Assembly: GCA_023362775.1 (NCBI GenBank)
Contig: JALMGJ010000019.1
Coordinates: 3,621,501-3,685,500, forward strand
Direction: 5' to 3'
Source: Charina bottae
Lineage: Eukaryota > Chordata > Lepidosauria > Squamata > Charinaidae
DNA length: 64,000 nt
A program made the translations under genes and the position numbers. The notes beneath the pieces were generated by a model, which was not told where the DNA came from, did no database searches, and saw only the letters and a program-made list of their open reading frames with translations. Positions 1 to 11,043 of the stretch are shown piece by piece. Within the stretch, counting starts at the first letter, position 1. The number at the start of each line of letters is the position of its first letter.

Positions 1-95
1 ATGATAATGTTGTTGGTAGTCTTAAAAAAAAAGGAGGACTTCTCATTTCTTACCTTCTCGAAAGTCCTGGCCTTCCTCTATTATATTGTCAGCTC

Positions 96-1000
96 TTTGA
101 GGTACTCCAGACAAGTAACCAAAATCATGAGTACTAATACTACCCTTTTTGTAGAGTTATGGTAAAGTTAAACGTTTTCTCTTGCACAGTCATGTCCAAC
201 CCTAGGGGATGGTGCTCATCTCTGTTTCTTAGCCGAAGAGCCAGCGCTGTCCGAAGATGCTTCCACGTTCATGTGGCCAGCATGACGTACACAGAACGCT
301 GTTACCATCCCACTGAAGTGATACCTATTTATCTACTTACATTTGAATGCTTTCGAATTGCTAGGTTGGCAAGAGCTGGGGCGAGTGTGGGAGCTCACTC
401 TGTCATGCAGTGCTCGGGTCTCGAACAGCCGACCTTCCGATTGACAAGCATGGCATCTTAACCACTGAGCCATCGCATCCTTTCTTTTGTACAGTTACAG
501 TTACAGAATCTTAAGAGTCTGAAAACACTTCTCCCCTCCCTTGCCTTTACTTCTCACTGGGTGTAACAAACTGTGAGAATAACCTAGGGGATCAGGAGGA
601 AGAGCCGCAGGCTTGACAATGGTCTGACAAGAGATATCTCAGCCCACAGAAGAAATGTGGGTGGAGAAAGCATCTCGGAAGGGATCCTCCCTAGTTGTGT
701 GGAAAGTCAAGGGAAGGGAAGGGAGAATGCTTTCAGGTTTGCAAGACTGATGGGGTCTTTGGGGTAACCCAGACAAGAAACCAAAACCAGGAGTACTCAC
801 ACAACCTTTATTGTAGGGTTACAGTAACAGAAGCAAGTCTGAAAACACTACTCACCTTCCTTGCCTTTACTCTCCAGAGAACTAGGGAGCGTCCCTTCTG
901 AGATGCTTTCTCCACCTGCATTCCTTCTGTGGGCTGAGACATCTCTTGTTTGTGGCTCTTCCTCCTTTCTCGAAAGTTTATTCTGATAACCCATTGCAAT
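96..1000. repeat. LTR-like repeat, three fragments in opposite orientations
   Basis: Three related pieces are seen. About 100-580 and 752-1000 read on the minus strand, and about 590-750 reads on the plus strand as their inverted partner. The pieces at 590-720 and 860-975 pair as an imperfect inverted repeat (shared words include tctcagcccacagaa and gtggagaaagcatctc). On the minus strand the 752-1000 copy contains an AATAAA-type signal near 815, followed by a GT-rich stretch, as in an LTR R/U5 region. The first piece is interrupted by a SINE (159-478). No primer-binding site, gag or pol is visible, so assignment to an LTR is inference. Confidence 0.4.
159..478 (-). mobile_element. tRNA-derived SINE (family A), minus strand
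   Basis: Read on the minus strand it starts with a tRNA-like head near 478: box A-like TGGCTCAGTGG and box B-like GTTCGAGAC. It then runs through the body shared with the copies at 10726-11043 and 41037-41366. The 3' end near 160 is a diverged form of the ACCTTTACC tail seen in the other copies. It lies inside an LTR-like fragment and is therefore younger than it. The apparent open frame over this element is not a gene. Confidence 0.75.
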
Positions 1001-1975
1001 CATATGTAGTGGAGCAAAATAGAAAGCCTTTTGGTCTAGAAAATGAATATTTGAAGAAGATACTTTAACTTATTTCAATAATCTTTGAGCAGCTTTGTCT
1101 GGAGGTCCCTAGAACTGAATGAAGTCTTTCAACTGAATCTGAAAGCTGCAAACACTTTCTTTTAATAAAACATCTGCAGGTCCTTCTTTCTCCAAATCAG
1201 TGGTTGAGGATAAGAGGAATGATGTGCAAAGTGAAAGCTGTTCTTCAAGTTTCATTAGGTCTATAATCTATTTTACAAGAACTTCTCAGTTAAGGATGGA
1301 TGAGAATTCTGAAGGTAACTATCAGACCTGCAAAATACAGAAAAGAATCCAAGGACATACTGTATCTGTACCAAAATATACACTTTGCAAAATGTTGTGA
1401 TGTGCTTAATTTTTAAATGCACATGACAAACATGTATGTACCGGGGCACAGAAGTGTATATTGGGCAAAAATGAACATCATGAGGCATACATTAGATAAA
1501 TCTGCATGCAGATCCACCCTTCTAAAACAACAACAACAAAACACCCTTTGAGTAAACTTAACCGAAAAGAGTGAATACTAACGGAAATGTGTTCATTAGG
1601 AATACAGGGCCCCAAAATTCTGTGATTTTTTAAAAATCTGAATTTAGAAATGGTGTATCCCAGCAAGACTTATGGATGGTGTGATGAGAAATTTGACAAA
1701 AATTAAATTGTCAGAGTCACAATTCTCTACAATTTCCATGCAAAGCTATGAGGCAATTACAGCTTCTATGGGCATGTGAATTCTAGGAGCCTTGACAAAC
1801 TAAAACAACAACAACAACAACAACAATAATGATAATAATAAAAATCATGCTGGAACATCCTGTGAGAAAGGTCAAGAAGAATGCACTTTACTCCATCACA
1901 AGGGACTCCCAGAAAATATAAGCAAAGATGAAATGAGTCCCCTGTTGGGGGAGATGGGTGGTGATAACTTTGAGA
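1001..1975. other. no gene recognised
   Basis: AT-rich unique-looking sequence. Only a short (CAA)n/(AAT)n run at 1804-1842 stands out. The short open frames here have no recognisable similarity. Confidence 0.6.
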
Positions 1976-1976
1976 T

Positions 1977-2031
<55 letters not shown>
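1976..2031 (+). repeat. (GATA)n microsatellite
   Basis: About 13 uninterrupted GATA units. GATA/ATAG repeats are abundant in squamate genomes. The overlapping Ile/Tyr/Leu/Ser-rich frames on the minus strand come from this repeat. Confidence 0.97.
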
Positions 2032-2650
2032 GTAAGAAAGAAACACACTATGATGATCATCAGGCTGATTTTGCTGAGAAATTGCAGTGAAATCATCAGA
2101 AAAATGTCCAATCTTTATCATTGCTACTCCCCACAACCCAAACTCAATCATTGTTACTACTTTTCCCCATTCAGGTTTCTTACACTTGCTTTAATATAGT
2201 GGAAGCCCACCAAGTTAGGGATTTGTTCTGAATTTGAATGCCAGTGTTTCTTCATCAGCTAGCTCTGATAGAGCAAATTAACAAAGGTTACTTGATTGCT
2301 TGGAATAAGAATACTGAATATGTGATTGGTCAAGAACAATACATAAGTTCTGAACGTGTTCAACTTTGTCTTACCAACATTTGTTACTTAAGACTTTTCA
2401 ATTATTCCATCTGATGGAGTTTCTGCTGATAAAGTCCACAGCACTGTGGACTTAGCCACTTGGAACCACTATTCTCTTCATTGGGGATGATTAATTTCTT
2501 GCTCAGGTCTGATGAAACCTGATACAATTTAGTGGGATTCAATTACTGGATCTGAAGTCTTGACAACATAAATGTCTGCTCAGGAAAGATGGGAATCTGA
2601 GAAAAACTAAGTCCACTTAAAATGTTGACTTAGCTGAAACAATAATGTGT
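2032..2650. other. no gene recognised
   Basis: No repeat or coding signature that I can support. Confidence 0.5.
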
Positions 2651-2654
2651 CTTT

Positions 2655-3235
2655 TCTGAAGCTCTGAGCATTCAGAAGCTGCAGATGGTCCAAAATGCAA
2701 CAGCACAGTCTTGGGTTTTCCATGATATGCTAGTGTAACACATCTGCTCTGTGAGCTTCACTAGCACCAAGGGGACTTCTGGGTGCAATTCAAGGTGAGA
2801 AAGGCCCACATGGGACAGGGACAGGTTACTTGTGGGACCACCTCCGTTTGTCTCTGTTCACCCCACCAGAACTAGCAAGGTTGGCATCTTCCAGGTCCTT
2901 TCTATTAGGAAGTATTCTTTTCTGGACCGAGTAACTGTGCCTTCTCTGTCACTGTACCAGCCCTGTGGAATAGCATCCCCTTGGAGATCCAGATGATCCT
3001 GACTCTGCTGGCCTTCTGAAAGGTATTAAAGAAATGGCTGTTCCCACCGGTATATGGGCCAGGAGGCTAATCAAACCCTGTTGGCTGGTTTGTTTAGTTA
3101 CTGTTTGATTGACTGTAAATGGATAATTTTTCAACCCCAAGGAGTAATATATTATTGATTTTGAACATTCATTTTTGTAAATTGTGTTATTGTGGGTTTT
3201 TTGGCTTCCAATGTTTTTTATGCCACCTAGAGTCA
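2655..3235 (+). mobile_element. L2/CR1-like LINE, degraded 3' end
   Basis: A decayed end of a non-LTR retrotransposon. The segment at 2955-3035 translates with interruptions to the motif also seen at 15595-15690 and 40645-40740 (ALWN-P-E followed by LTLLAF--LK-WL), which is the typical C-terminus of L2/CR1-type ORF2. Upstream, 2660-2900 resembles the preceding RT tail (LQ-VQNA...). The 3' end near 3220 (cacctagagtcacc) matches the end region of the same family. Several frameshifts make it non-coding. Confidence 0.55.
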
Positions 3236-3236
3236 C

Positions 3237-4172
3237 CTTGGCTAAATACGATCCCTGGGGAAGGTAACGGCAACCCACCCCAGTATTCTTGCCATGAAAA
3301 CTAAATGGATCAGTACAACCAGAGATATGTTGGTATACCATCGGAAGATGGGACTCCCAGGTCGGAAGATGGTCAAAATGCTACTGGGGAGGAACAGAGG
3401 ATAAGTTCAACTAGCCCCAGAGGTGATGACGCAGCTAGCTCAAAGCCGAAAGGATGGCTAGCAGCCGACGGTGCTGGTGGTGAACGACGGATCCAATGTT
3501 CTAAAGATCAACACATCATAGGAACCTGGAATGTAAGGGCAAATTGGATGTGGTTATTGGTGAGATGGCAAGATTAAATATAGACATTTTGAGTGTCAGT
3601 GAACTGAAATGGACTGGAATGGGCCACTTCACATCAGATGACCACCAGATCATTTTGCAATGGCAAATCTTGATAAAATAGTTAAGAGCAGAGACATCAC
3701 ACTGACAACAAAGGTCCGCATAGTTAAAGCAATGGTATTCCCCGTAGTAACCTATGGCTGCGAGAGCTGGACCATAAGGAAGGCTGAGCGAAGTAAGATA
3801 GATGCTTTTGAACTGTGGTGTTGGAGGAAAATTCTGAGAGTGCCTTGGACTGCAAGAAGATCAAACCAGTCCATACTCCAGGAAATAGAGCCAGACTGCT
3901 CACTTGAGAGAATGATATTAAAGGCAAAACTGAAGCACTTTGGCCACATAATGAGAAGACAGGATACCCTGGAGAAGAAGCTGATGCTAGGGAAAATGGA
4001 AGGCAAAAGGAAGAGGGGCTGACCAAGGGCAAGATGGATGGATGATATTCTGGAGGTGACAGACTCGACCGTGGGGGAGCTGGGGGTGGCGACGTCTGAC
4101 AGGAAGCTCTGGCGTGGGCTGGTCCATGAAGTCCCAAAGAGTCGGAAGCTATATAAATGCCTAAATAAATAT
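3237..4172 (+). mobile_element. Bov-B (RTE clade) LINE with a large internal deletion
   Basis: The 5' part (3240-3655) carries the leader and the start of the apurinic endonuclease (IGTWNVR at about 3519-3539, then ISEL/SELKWTGMG-type sequence at 3590-3625). It is joined near 3656-3660 directly to the C-terminal part of the reverse transcriptase ORF (LDKIVKSRDITL, YGCESWT, FELWCWRKILRVPWTARRSNQSI, FGHIMRR). About 2 kb, including the endonuclease core and the RT catalytic motifs, is therefore missing. A further short deletion follows the NVR motif. The 3' end runs out in AAATA-type repeats at about 4160-4190. The family is known for patchy distribution and horizontal transfer among squamates and ruminants. 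This copy cannot code for a working protein. Confidence 0.9.
3660..4022 (+). pseudogene. Bov-B reverse transcriptase C-terminal remnant
   Basis: A 120-residue frame reading ANLDKIVKSRDITLTTKV, then VTYGCESWTIRKAERSKIDAFELW, then RILRVPWTARRSNQSI-like sequence and FGHIMRRQDTLEKKLMLG. It corresponds to the region after the RT catalytic domain of Bov-B ORF2. It ends in a TGA at 4020-4022 where the family normally continues with an arginine/proline-rich tail (GRPRARWMDDI). That tail is visible in the DNA just downstream at 4023-4060, so the stop is a point mutation. The catalytic Asp residues are not present because of the internal deletion. The start codon is not biological. Confidence 0.85.
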
Positions 4173-4174
4173 AT

Positions 4175-5355
4175 ACATAAATAAATCTTTGAATGGGAAC
4201 CCATACTAAACAATTGTGAATGAAGCATATTGCTCCACCCCATTATATTAATGCTTACAAGATTTTTATGTTAAGTATCTGTCGTCAAGTTATTTTTAAT
4301 AAAGATAATTTTATACTGCAAAAAGAAAAGTTATCTGAATGACACGTTATTGACATGTTATCTCGATGATTAACAATTGAGTAAAACAAAACATAGTATA
4401 CCAAGCACTGATTTACTTAGGCCTTGTTGATATGACCACAATTATCTACTATAATATTCTTCTAATAACTGTTAGAAATGATTAGGAAGTTCAAAAGAAA
4501 GACATAAAGTTCCTAAGGTTCAGAAGTATACTAATTCTTATTGGGGGATGTGTGTTACAATTAAATATTATGATTAAGAAGTGCTATAACTTTTCCTTTG
4601 AGACAAGCTGAGTCCTTAAGGATTTTATGGGTAAAACCTTGTATTCTTCTTGTCAACAGTACAGAAATAATTTGCCTTGGTCCAACAGATTTGTGTCACT
4701 TTGTGAACATTAATTGCACATTAGCAAAACCTTTGGGTCACTTTCTACAGAATATTATGCAATGAACATTGAGATTATTATTTCCCCCCTTCAGATGTTT
4801 ATTGCAGTATTGCAACTGGGAACAGATTCTCCATAGTTAATAATAATCAATTAAGCACATTAAGGAACTACATTGTCTTCTTTTAAGATTTCCCCCTTTT
4901 TTGGAATTGACCCATGAATGTGATTCTTCTCCACTTTGTATTTGATGGTTCAATTTGTGATTCACTTCTGTGTATTTCTCTTGGAGATAAATAGTTACTG
5001 AAAGTGTGAAGTTCATTGCTTTCAGAGTGCAGGGAAATGAACTATCTAAAAGCAAGTAACAGATTTCTTTCCTTTCTACACACTTATTATACATAAAGTG
5101 AATTCCCATAGGGCCAATATATTTTAACATGGAATAACAAAGTAGAAACAAAAAAAAGGGGTGGGTGGGTGGGGGAGAGGGAAAGAGAGAGTGAGATTAC
5201 TATTATTCCTTTGAAAAATCTATTTCTGTTAGGTATATCTGGATTTCAGTCCTGTGCACTCTTATGGGGAAGAAAGTCTCATTGAAATGAATGGGACTTA
5301 ACTTCATATTTGCATTTCAGAGGGTTTTTTTAAAAAATAAAAGGTTTATGTCTTT
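4175..5355. other. no gene recognised
   Basis: AT-rich sequence with a short G-rich run at 5155-5180. No coding or mobile-element signature that I can support. Confidence 0.5.
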
Positions 5356-5359
5356 ATCA

Positions 5360-5480
5360 TTTAGGGTTGTCGTTGTGGGGAAAATAAGAGGAGGAAGGAG
5401 TATTAGGTATGTTCGCTGCCTTGAGTTATCTATAAAAATAATAAAGGCGGGATAAAAGTTAAATAAATAAATAAATAAAT
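5360..5480 (+). mobile_element. SINE family B, 3' fragment
   Basis: Matches the 3' half of the tRNA-derived SINE seen on the plus strand at 42050-42190 and on the minus strand at 45888-46030 and 48830-48950 (ggaaaataagaggaggaagg, then tattaggta...gccttgagtta). It ends in an (AAAT)n tail at 5461-5480. Confidence 0.75.
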
Positions 5481-6289
5481 TTATACAATACTTCAGGGTG
5501 TTGGGGACAGTTTATAGATTGTCCATCATATTGCTGGAAGTGATTGCCGTGCTGGTTCCTGCAGGTATCTTGTCCTTGAAGGCATTTTCATGACTAATGA
5601 CTACTGTATATGCTGATACCGTTGGCACTGTAAGCCGGCATTGCCTACTTATGAAGTCTGTTACATTCTCCCTTTTTAAGTTCATATCATCCCCATCTTG
5701 CATAAGCCATGCAGCTGCTGAACAAACAGCAGTTGTGGGGGGGAACACATCCTCCACCAGCGAAGAGGAAAGTTTTATAAGCTGTTGACTTTCAATTTAT
5801 GTCTGTAGATCCCATTCCAAGCGTTATAAGTTTCATGTCTATCTGGAGAGTAAGTAGGGTCAGAATTACTTTCTGAAGTTGTCTGTTTGTTTATTGTATA
5901 TTCATCCATTTTCTGCTGCTTCAAAGGCTTGGGTGGAGTCTGTGTTGCAGAGTGTACATACTATCTCTTCTTCCTTTTTCCCATTCTGGAGTCCCATTCC
6001 TGAGTATATGTTTTATTGAGTTGTAGCTGGAGCAGATAGATGACCTAGACGACAGTTTATAAAAAGTAAATTAAAAGTATTTAAAAATGAAAACAGCAAG
6101 TTGAAAGGTAAAATAGAATAGAATAAAAGAGAGAAAATGGATTCCGAGCTGCTCACCCATCGCCATCTTGTTGGGGGATTAGGCCACCCTCTATATATGC
6201 TGATATACCTGTATCTGCAACTAGCATACCCATTGTGCCATTCCCTTTAGCAGTAAGCCACACTATGCATAGTGCAGAGAGAGAGGAAA
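5481..6289. other. no gene recognised
   Basis: No repeat or coding signature that I can support. Confidence 0.5.
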
Positions 6290-7010
6290 AATAGCAAGTC
6301 AAGAAATGAAAGGCCTAAAATAGGGAAAGAAAAAAAGAAATATAGCTAAATCTAGTTTACAGAAAGACCTTTCTCCATACCTTTCTTCGCTTATGGCAAT
6401 CTTGGTTTCTACCATGTCATACACCCTTTGTTCTTTCAACATGTTTCTTTCATATTTACTTATTCTCACATTTCCCTTACTTCCATCACATATCACTTTC
6501 TTTTTTTAAACTCAGCAACCAACCTTCAAGTCCGTATTTGTATGGAGCAGTCCGTAATTGCTTTATCAGACACTTTCTCAAAATCAGCAGATCTGCAATG
6601 AGATTTCTCACTTTCATATATTTCTCAAGCATCTTCTGAAGAACAAAAATCTGGTCTGCGCACCAGATCGTCTGATCATCTGAACATCATAAAGCAGCAC
6701 TAAATTTCCAAATCTTGCTTATTGTTATATTTTGTAGCGTTTTGGTTAAACATATGCAATCAAACATTTTTCCAGACAAATTTTACAAACCAATTCCTTG
6801 TAGTTTTTGCATTCACTCCTCATCTTTATCTGTTTATTGGAACCTATACCTTTGTATAGGGAAACAATAACAGCATTCTTCTGATTGTCATGCACAGATG
6901 TAGCCTTCACACGCATACCATTTGCACAAACCATACCCATGTTTTCATATTTCTCCTTCTCTTTCATTTTTCCTATTAGCAGAACTCTAAGATAATTCTC
7001 TGTAACATAA
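6290..7010 (-). repeat. possible LINE 3' UTR-like repeat
   Basis: The word gaaatatagctaaatct at about 6337 and the following pyrimidine-rich tract with tttctcca and ggtttctacca are shared, diverged, with 28690-28800. The two loci therefore belong to one dispersed family. The family is not identified. The rest of the interval shows nothing else. Confidence 0.35.
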
Positions 7011-7119
7011 TTATGTTCACTTTTTCAAGTCAGCTTCATTCTCCTCCCTTGTGTCCACTTACTTTCCATTTGATTGGAGAGTAAAGTGGATACTAATGTG
7101 TGCAGGCATGTGTGTGTGT

Positions 7120-7335
7120 GTGTATTGATTATGTGCCATGAAGTCATTTTTGACTCCTAGTGACCACATAGATAGATTTTCTCTATGACAAACTATCCCT
7201 AACCTGTTCTTTCAAGTCTCCCAACAGTGTATTCATTGCCACCGTAACTGAGTCCATCCATCTTGCTGCTGGTCATTCTCTTCTTCTCTTTCCTTCCACC
7301 TTTCCCATCTTTTCCAGAGATCTGGGTCTTCATAT
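7120..7335 (-). mobile_element. RTE-like LINE/SINE 3' end fragment
   Basis: The sequence from tgccatgaagtcatttttgac through gtccatccatcttgctgctgg has the form of a dispersed squamate repeat read on the minus strand. The minus-strand frame includes KEKKRMTSSKMDGL, reminiscent of the end of an RTE-type ORF. Family assignment is tentative. Confidence 0.4.
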
Positions 7336-7354
7336 AATTGAGCTTGGTTATTTG

Positions 7355-7460
7355 TGCTGATCCAGAATTGGCCTTTAAAGCCACATACGGATCCACTGTT
7401 AAGATTTTACCCCTGGAAGACAATCTTACTCGGCTATGAGTGATCGCTAAGAAGAAGAAG
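7355..7460 (+). mobile_element. 3' end fragment of the zinc-finger-tailed LINE
   Basis: Closely matches the 3' terminal 100 bp of the copies at 19935-20330 and 29310-29690 (gatccagaattggccttta, then acggatccactgttaa, and cggctatgagtgatcgc), followed by an (AAG)n tail. It would encode the end of the C-terminal zinc finger and the 3' UTR. Confidence 0.8.
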
Positions 7461-7574
7461 AAGAATTTGTGCCTCAAGTAAGAACTCTGGGTTGATACAT
7501 TCAATGATCCATTTATTTGTTTTCTTGGCTGTCCATAGTATTCTCAGGAGTCTTCTCTAAATATACATTGGCAG

Positions 7575-8500
7575 GGTCTGGTGAGTGTTAAAGCCACTGT
7601 CCTGGATGAAACCCAGAGCAACCAGGAGTACATCAGTAAGATGGCACCTAAAGGTGAGCTGCTGGGAGAATGCCTGGGGCAGCAGCAGACATGGAAGGAA
7701 GGTCAAGCATAGGAAGTGCCATGGAAGACAAGACCCTGCATGGTCCTACCAGTGGCTAGAAAGGGCTGGACAAAAGACAGCATTTAGGCACTGATCATAG
7801 CAGCACAAGAACAGGCAGTAAGCATCAGATCCATAGAACCAGGGGTTTACCACACTAGACAGGACCCAAGGTGCAGACTGTGCAGAGAGGCCTCAGAAAC
7901 AGTCCAACACATAGTGGCAGGGTGTAAGATGCAGGCAGGAACAGCATACGCTGAATAGCACAACCAAGTAGCTGGCATTGCGTACAGGAACATCTGCACC
8001 CTCTATGGGCTAGACCCTCCCAAGTACAGATAGGAGATGCAACAGAAGGTCATGGAGAATAACAGGGTAACAGTGCTAATATCCTGTGGGACCTCCAGAT
8101 CCAGACGGGCAGGCAGGTACTGGCCAAGAAACCAGACATTGTGGTAGTAGACAAGGACCAGAAGACAGCGGTGGTGATAGATGTAGCGGTGCCAAGTGAC
8201 AGCAACATCAGGAAGAAGGAGTATGAGAAGCTGGAGAAGTAACAGGGCCTGAAGAAGGAACTAGAGAGGATGTGGCAAGTGAAGGCCAGAGTGGTCCCAG
8301 TGGTGGTAGGGGCACTTGGGGCTGTGACTCCCAAGCTGGGAGAGTGGCTCCAATGGATCCCAAGAACAACACCAGAGCTCTCTGTCCAGAAGAGTGCAGT
8401 GCTAGGAACAGCTAAGATACTGTGCAGAACCCTCAACCTCCCAGGTCTCTGGTAGAGGACCCAAGGTTGAAGAAGACACATACCACCCATAGGGGTGAGA
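7575..8500 (+). pseudogene. R4/R2-type LINE ORF C-terminus with restriction-like endonuclease, inactivated
   Basis: Reading across frameshifts gives the C-terminal part of a non-LTR retrotransposon ORF. A CCHC-like knuckle (CRLCREASETVQHIVAGC) lies at 7872-7925. KPDIVVVDKDQKTAVVIDV at 8129-8185 is the PD...D pattern of the restriction-like endonuclease used by the R2/R4/Rex6 group instead of an AP endonuclease. The last frame (8270-8455) ends with GAVTPKLGEWL and ILCRTLNLPGLW before TAG. In-frame stops (for example TAA at about 8240) and indels kill it. A (CA/CATA)n stretch follows at once. Placement in the R4 clade rather than R2 rests on family knowledge. Confidence 0.75.
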
Positions 8501-8507
8501 AGGGAAT

Positions 8508-8588
8508 TTTTATATATACATACATACACATACACATACACACACATACATACACATGCACGCATAAACACAAACACACACACATATG
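8508..8588 (+). repeat. (ATAC/AC)n microsatellite
   Basis: Compound TACA/CACA repeat directly downstream of the R4-type LINE end, possibly grown from its simple-sequence tail. Confidence 0.9.
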
Positions 8589-8589
8589 A

Positions 8590-8880
8590 CTCTTACTTGC
8601 TTTTTCTGCAATCATTTCACTTCCAGTCTTATTTATTTTACTTCTTTCCTTGTCTTCCATTTCCATTTTCTCATATGTCAATTTGTGTCAAGAATATTAA
8701 TACTCTTGACCCAAGTAAAATAAAACCCAAGTCCCAGATTTACCTAATTTTTCTCAGTCTTCCATCATAAACAATTAAGGATATACACAGAGTATATCGA
8801 GGGAAAGAAAAGTGTAAGGGAGACTCAGTCCCAGTACATTTCAAGGAGATACCTGTTTGTCAGGGGACTAAAAAAATAAG
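8590..8880. repeat. possible fragment of the 6.3/28.7 kb repeat
   Basis: The piece ttctcagtcttccatcataaa at about 8752 resembles 28930-28950. Otherwise nothing is recognised. Confidence 0.25.
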
Positions 8881-9092
8881 TGAAATAAATGACCCACAGA
8901 AGACACACACCCTCTCAGCAGCTATAAACACCAGCAGGAACACACACCCTCCACTTGGGCACAGAGAGAATCTTCTAGCTGTGCTCCTGTCCTCTGAAGA
9001 TGCCAGCCACAGCTACTGGCGAAACGTTAGGAACCAAAACTGTCAGAACACGGCCACACAGCCCGGAAAACCCACAACAACCATTGAAATAA
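8881..9092 (+). mobile_element. Penelope-like element tail, subfamily 3
   Basis: A short 3' tail of a Penelope-like element containing a hammerhead ribozyme motif (annotated separately) followed by the tail gaacacggccacacagcccgg. The word tgaaataa occurs at 8881-8888 and 9085-9092 and may be the target duplication. No coding part is left. Confidence 0.6.
8994..9028 (+). ncRNA. hammerhead ribozyme motif (Penelope subfamily 3)
   Basis: CTGAAGA (8994-9000) fits the conserved CUGANGA core. Stem II is GCCAG/CTGGC. GAAACGTT (9021-9028) supplies the GAAA core, a two-base stem III (AC/GU) and a cleavage site after U. Four bases 5' of the core (TCCT) pair with AGGA after the cleavage site as stem I. 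All required core positions are intact. Minimal hammerheads of this kind are known from Penelope-like elements. Confidence 0.75.
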
Positions 9093-9094
9093 CT

Positions 9095-10725
9095 TACCTA
9101 TAATATATTAAACAGTACATGTGCAAATAGAAAGACATATTCGGTGTAACATGAAAGCAGAATAATAGACAAAATGTAACAGAAATGGCTATTTTCCCCA
9201 TTTTTTGTATAAATGCAACTGTTATTCCATAATACTTTTTTCTCTTGTACTCCCTGCATTTTATTTCAATTTAATATTTTTCTCTTTACACTAGTCTTTG
9301 TTTCTGTCCTTTCCTTGTCACAAAAGTCTCTAGTTCCAATTTCATTTCTGTCATTGTCATAGAAGTCCTTAAGCAAATTGTGATATCTCAGCCTTCACCC
9401 AGACTATAGTAAAATAGAGCTAGTTCCTAGATATGGGGTAAAGATTATTACAATATTATATTCGAAGTGTTTTCAGAACAATGCACACAAGATAAAACTG
9501 CTCAGTATGAAGTTATCACTAAATGAAGGATTTATCAGAATGGTATTAAGTCTACCTAAAACTCTCAGAACAGAGAGATATGGGCATTACAGTACATTAT
9601 GTCATGCTCCTTTGTGCGGATATATACATGAATCCATGACTTCAATTTTTGATAGAGGTCCACGAGTTAAACTCCTGGTAGAGGGTTTGAACCCCATAGA
9701 ATAATATCTGGCTACCTGGGTCTGATGAATCTCAAATAGGATAAAACCAGTCACGCAGTTACAGTACATACACATAAGAGGCACTTACATACACATAAGC
9801 ACTCATATGCCAAGTTTGGAGAAACACACGGTCTTCTCTGCTTCCTTCTGATTTTTCATCTTCATTTCTTAGATGGTGAAGCATTCACTCATGAGATTTC
9901 CTCGGCTGCTTCTTCACACCCCTCTTCAAGCTTTATTCCTTTTACCTTCGATTGTTCTGTGCATTCTAAGCCATTCATCAACATCCACAAAACTGAAGGA
10001 CAATTTTATTAGAATCTGATTAACTGCTTAGGTATCCTGGTTGCTTTCACATAGATATGGAAAAAATGTTTCCTCTCAGCAGAAATGGCTGTGTGGGAGG
10101 ATTTCTTCATTATCCATTCTCAGCTATCTGATCTGAAGGCCAGCTTTCAACAGGGCTAAGTTCGATTAAGATGCACTACTAGGACTTCTCTAGTCTGTGG
10201 ATCAGTCTGCAAAAAATAAGGATGTGTCTGCCTACAAAATGGACTCTGTAGTGCTTCTAAATGCTCCAAAGAACAACTCTCTCAGAGAGGCTTATACCTT
10301 GGAAATCTTTTTCCTTCCTTATGGCATTTCATGTGGGAGAGAGTGAGAGAAAATAAAAAGCAGAGAGAGAAGACACGGGCACTGTGAGCTGTTTGAGTGA
10401 AGCTGTGAAATCTCAATTAAATGAGATGAAAAATACTGAGACTGGAATTGACTCTAGAATTGGTGCTTTGGTTTATATTGCCACTTGTTTTAAACAATAC
10501 CACAGTCTGAAAGAGCACAGTAAGTTTTGAACAGGTCATGTCCCATGAAGCCAAAACTTACAGGGTTCCTTCCCCAACCCCAACTCAGGTAGAACATTAA
10601 GAAATGTTGCACAAAATAATTTTTTTTGCCAACAAAAATGTAATTTTTTTTAAAGGTTACTATGCCATGGTTCTCTGGTCAGTCTCTCTTGATCTAAGAT
10701 GGAGAATGGTATTAAGCTATATACT
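9095..10725. other. no gene recognised
   Basis: About 1.6 kb of AT-rich unique-looking sequence. No coding or repeat signature that I can support. Confidence 0.5.
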
Positions 10726-11043
10726 GTAGGTAAAGGTAAAGGTTCCCCCTGCACATTTGTGCAGTCGTGTCTGACTCTAGGGGCCGGTGCTCATCTCCGT
10801 TTGTTAACCGAAGAGCCAGCGCTGTCCGAAGACGCTTCCGCGGTCATGTGGCCAGCATGAAGCATGCGAAATGCTGTTACCTTCCCACCGAAGTGGTACC
10901 TATTAATCTACTTGCATTTGCATGCTTTCGAATTGCTAGGTTGGCAAGAGCTGGGGTGAGTGCGGGAGCTCACTCCGTCACATGAGGCTAGGGTCTCGAA
11001 CCTCCGAATTTGCGACCTTCCGATCAACAAGCCTGGCATCTTA
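10726..11043 (-). mobile_element. SINE family A, minus strand
   Basis: The 3' tail is at the left (ggtaaaggtaaagg, i.e. ACCTTTACC on the minus strand). The body is nearly identical to 41037-41366. The tRNA-like head at the right is cut off after ggcatctta, so box A is missing while box B-like sequence (near 10995-11005) remains. Confidence 0.85.

Noticed and set aside
159..461. 100-codon frame, and the similar one at 10767-10985
   Set aside because: Both read the antisense strand of SINE A. The similarity between the two predicted peptides is due to the SINE.
3724..4243. Minus-strand frames of 137 and 163 codons, and plus-strand frames at 62140-62521
   Set aside because: They are antisense to the Bov-B reverse transcriptase. 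The real coding strand shows the known RT motifs.
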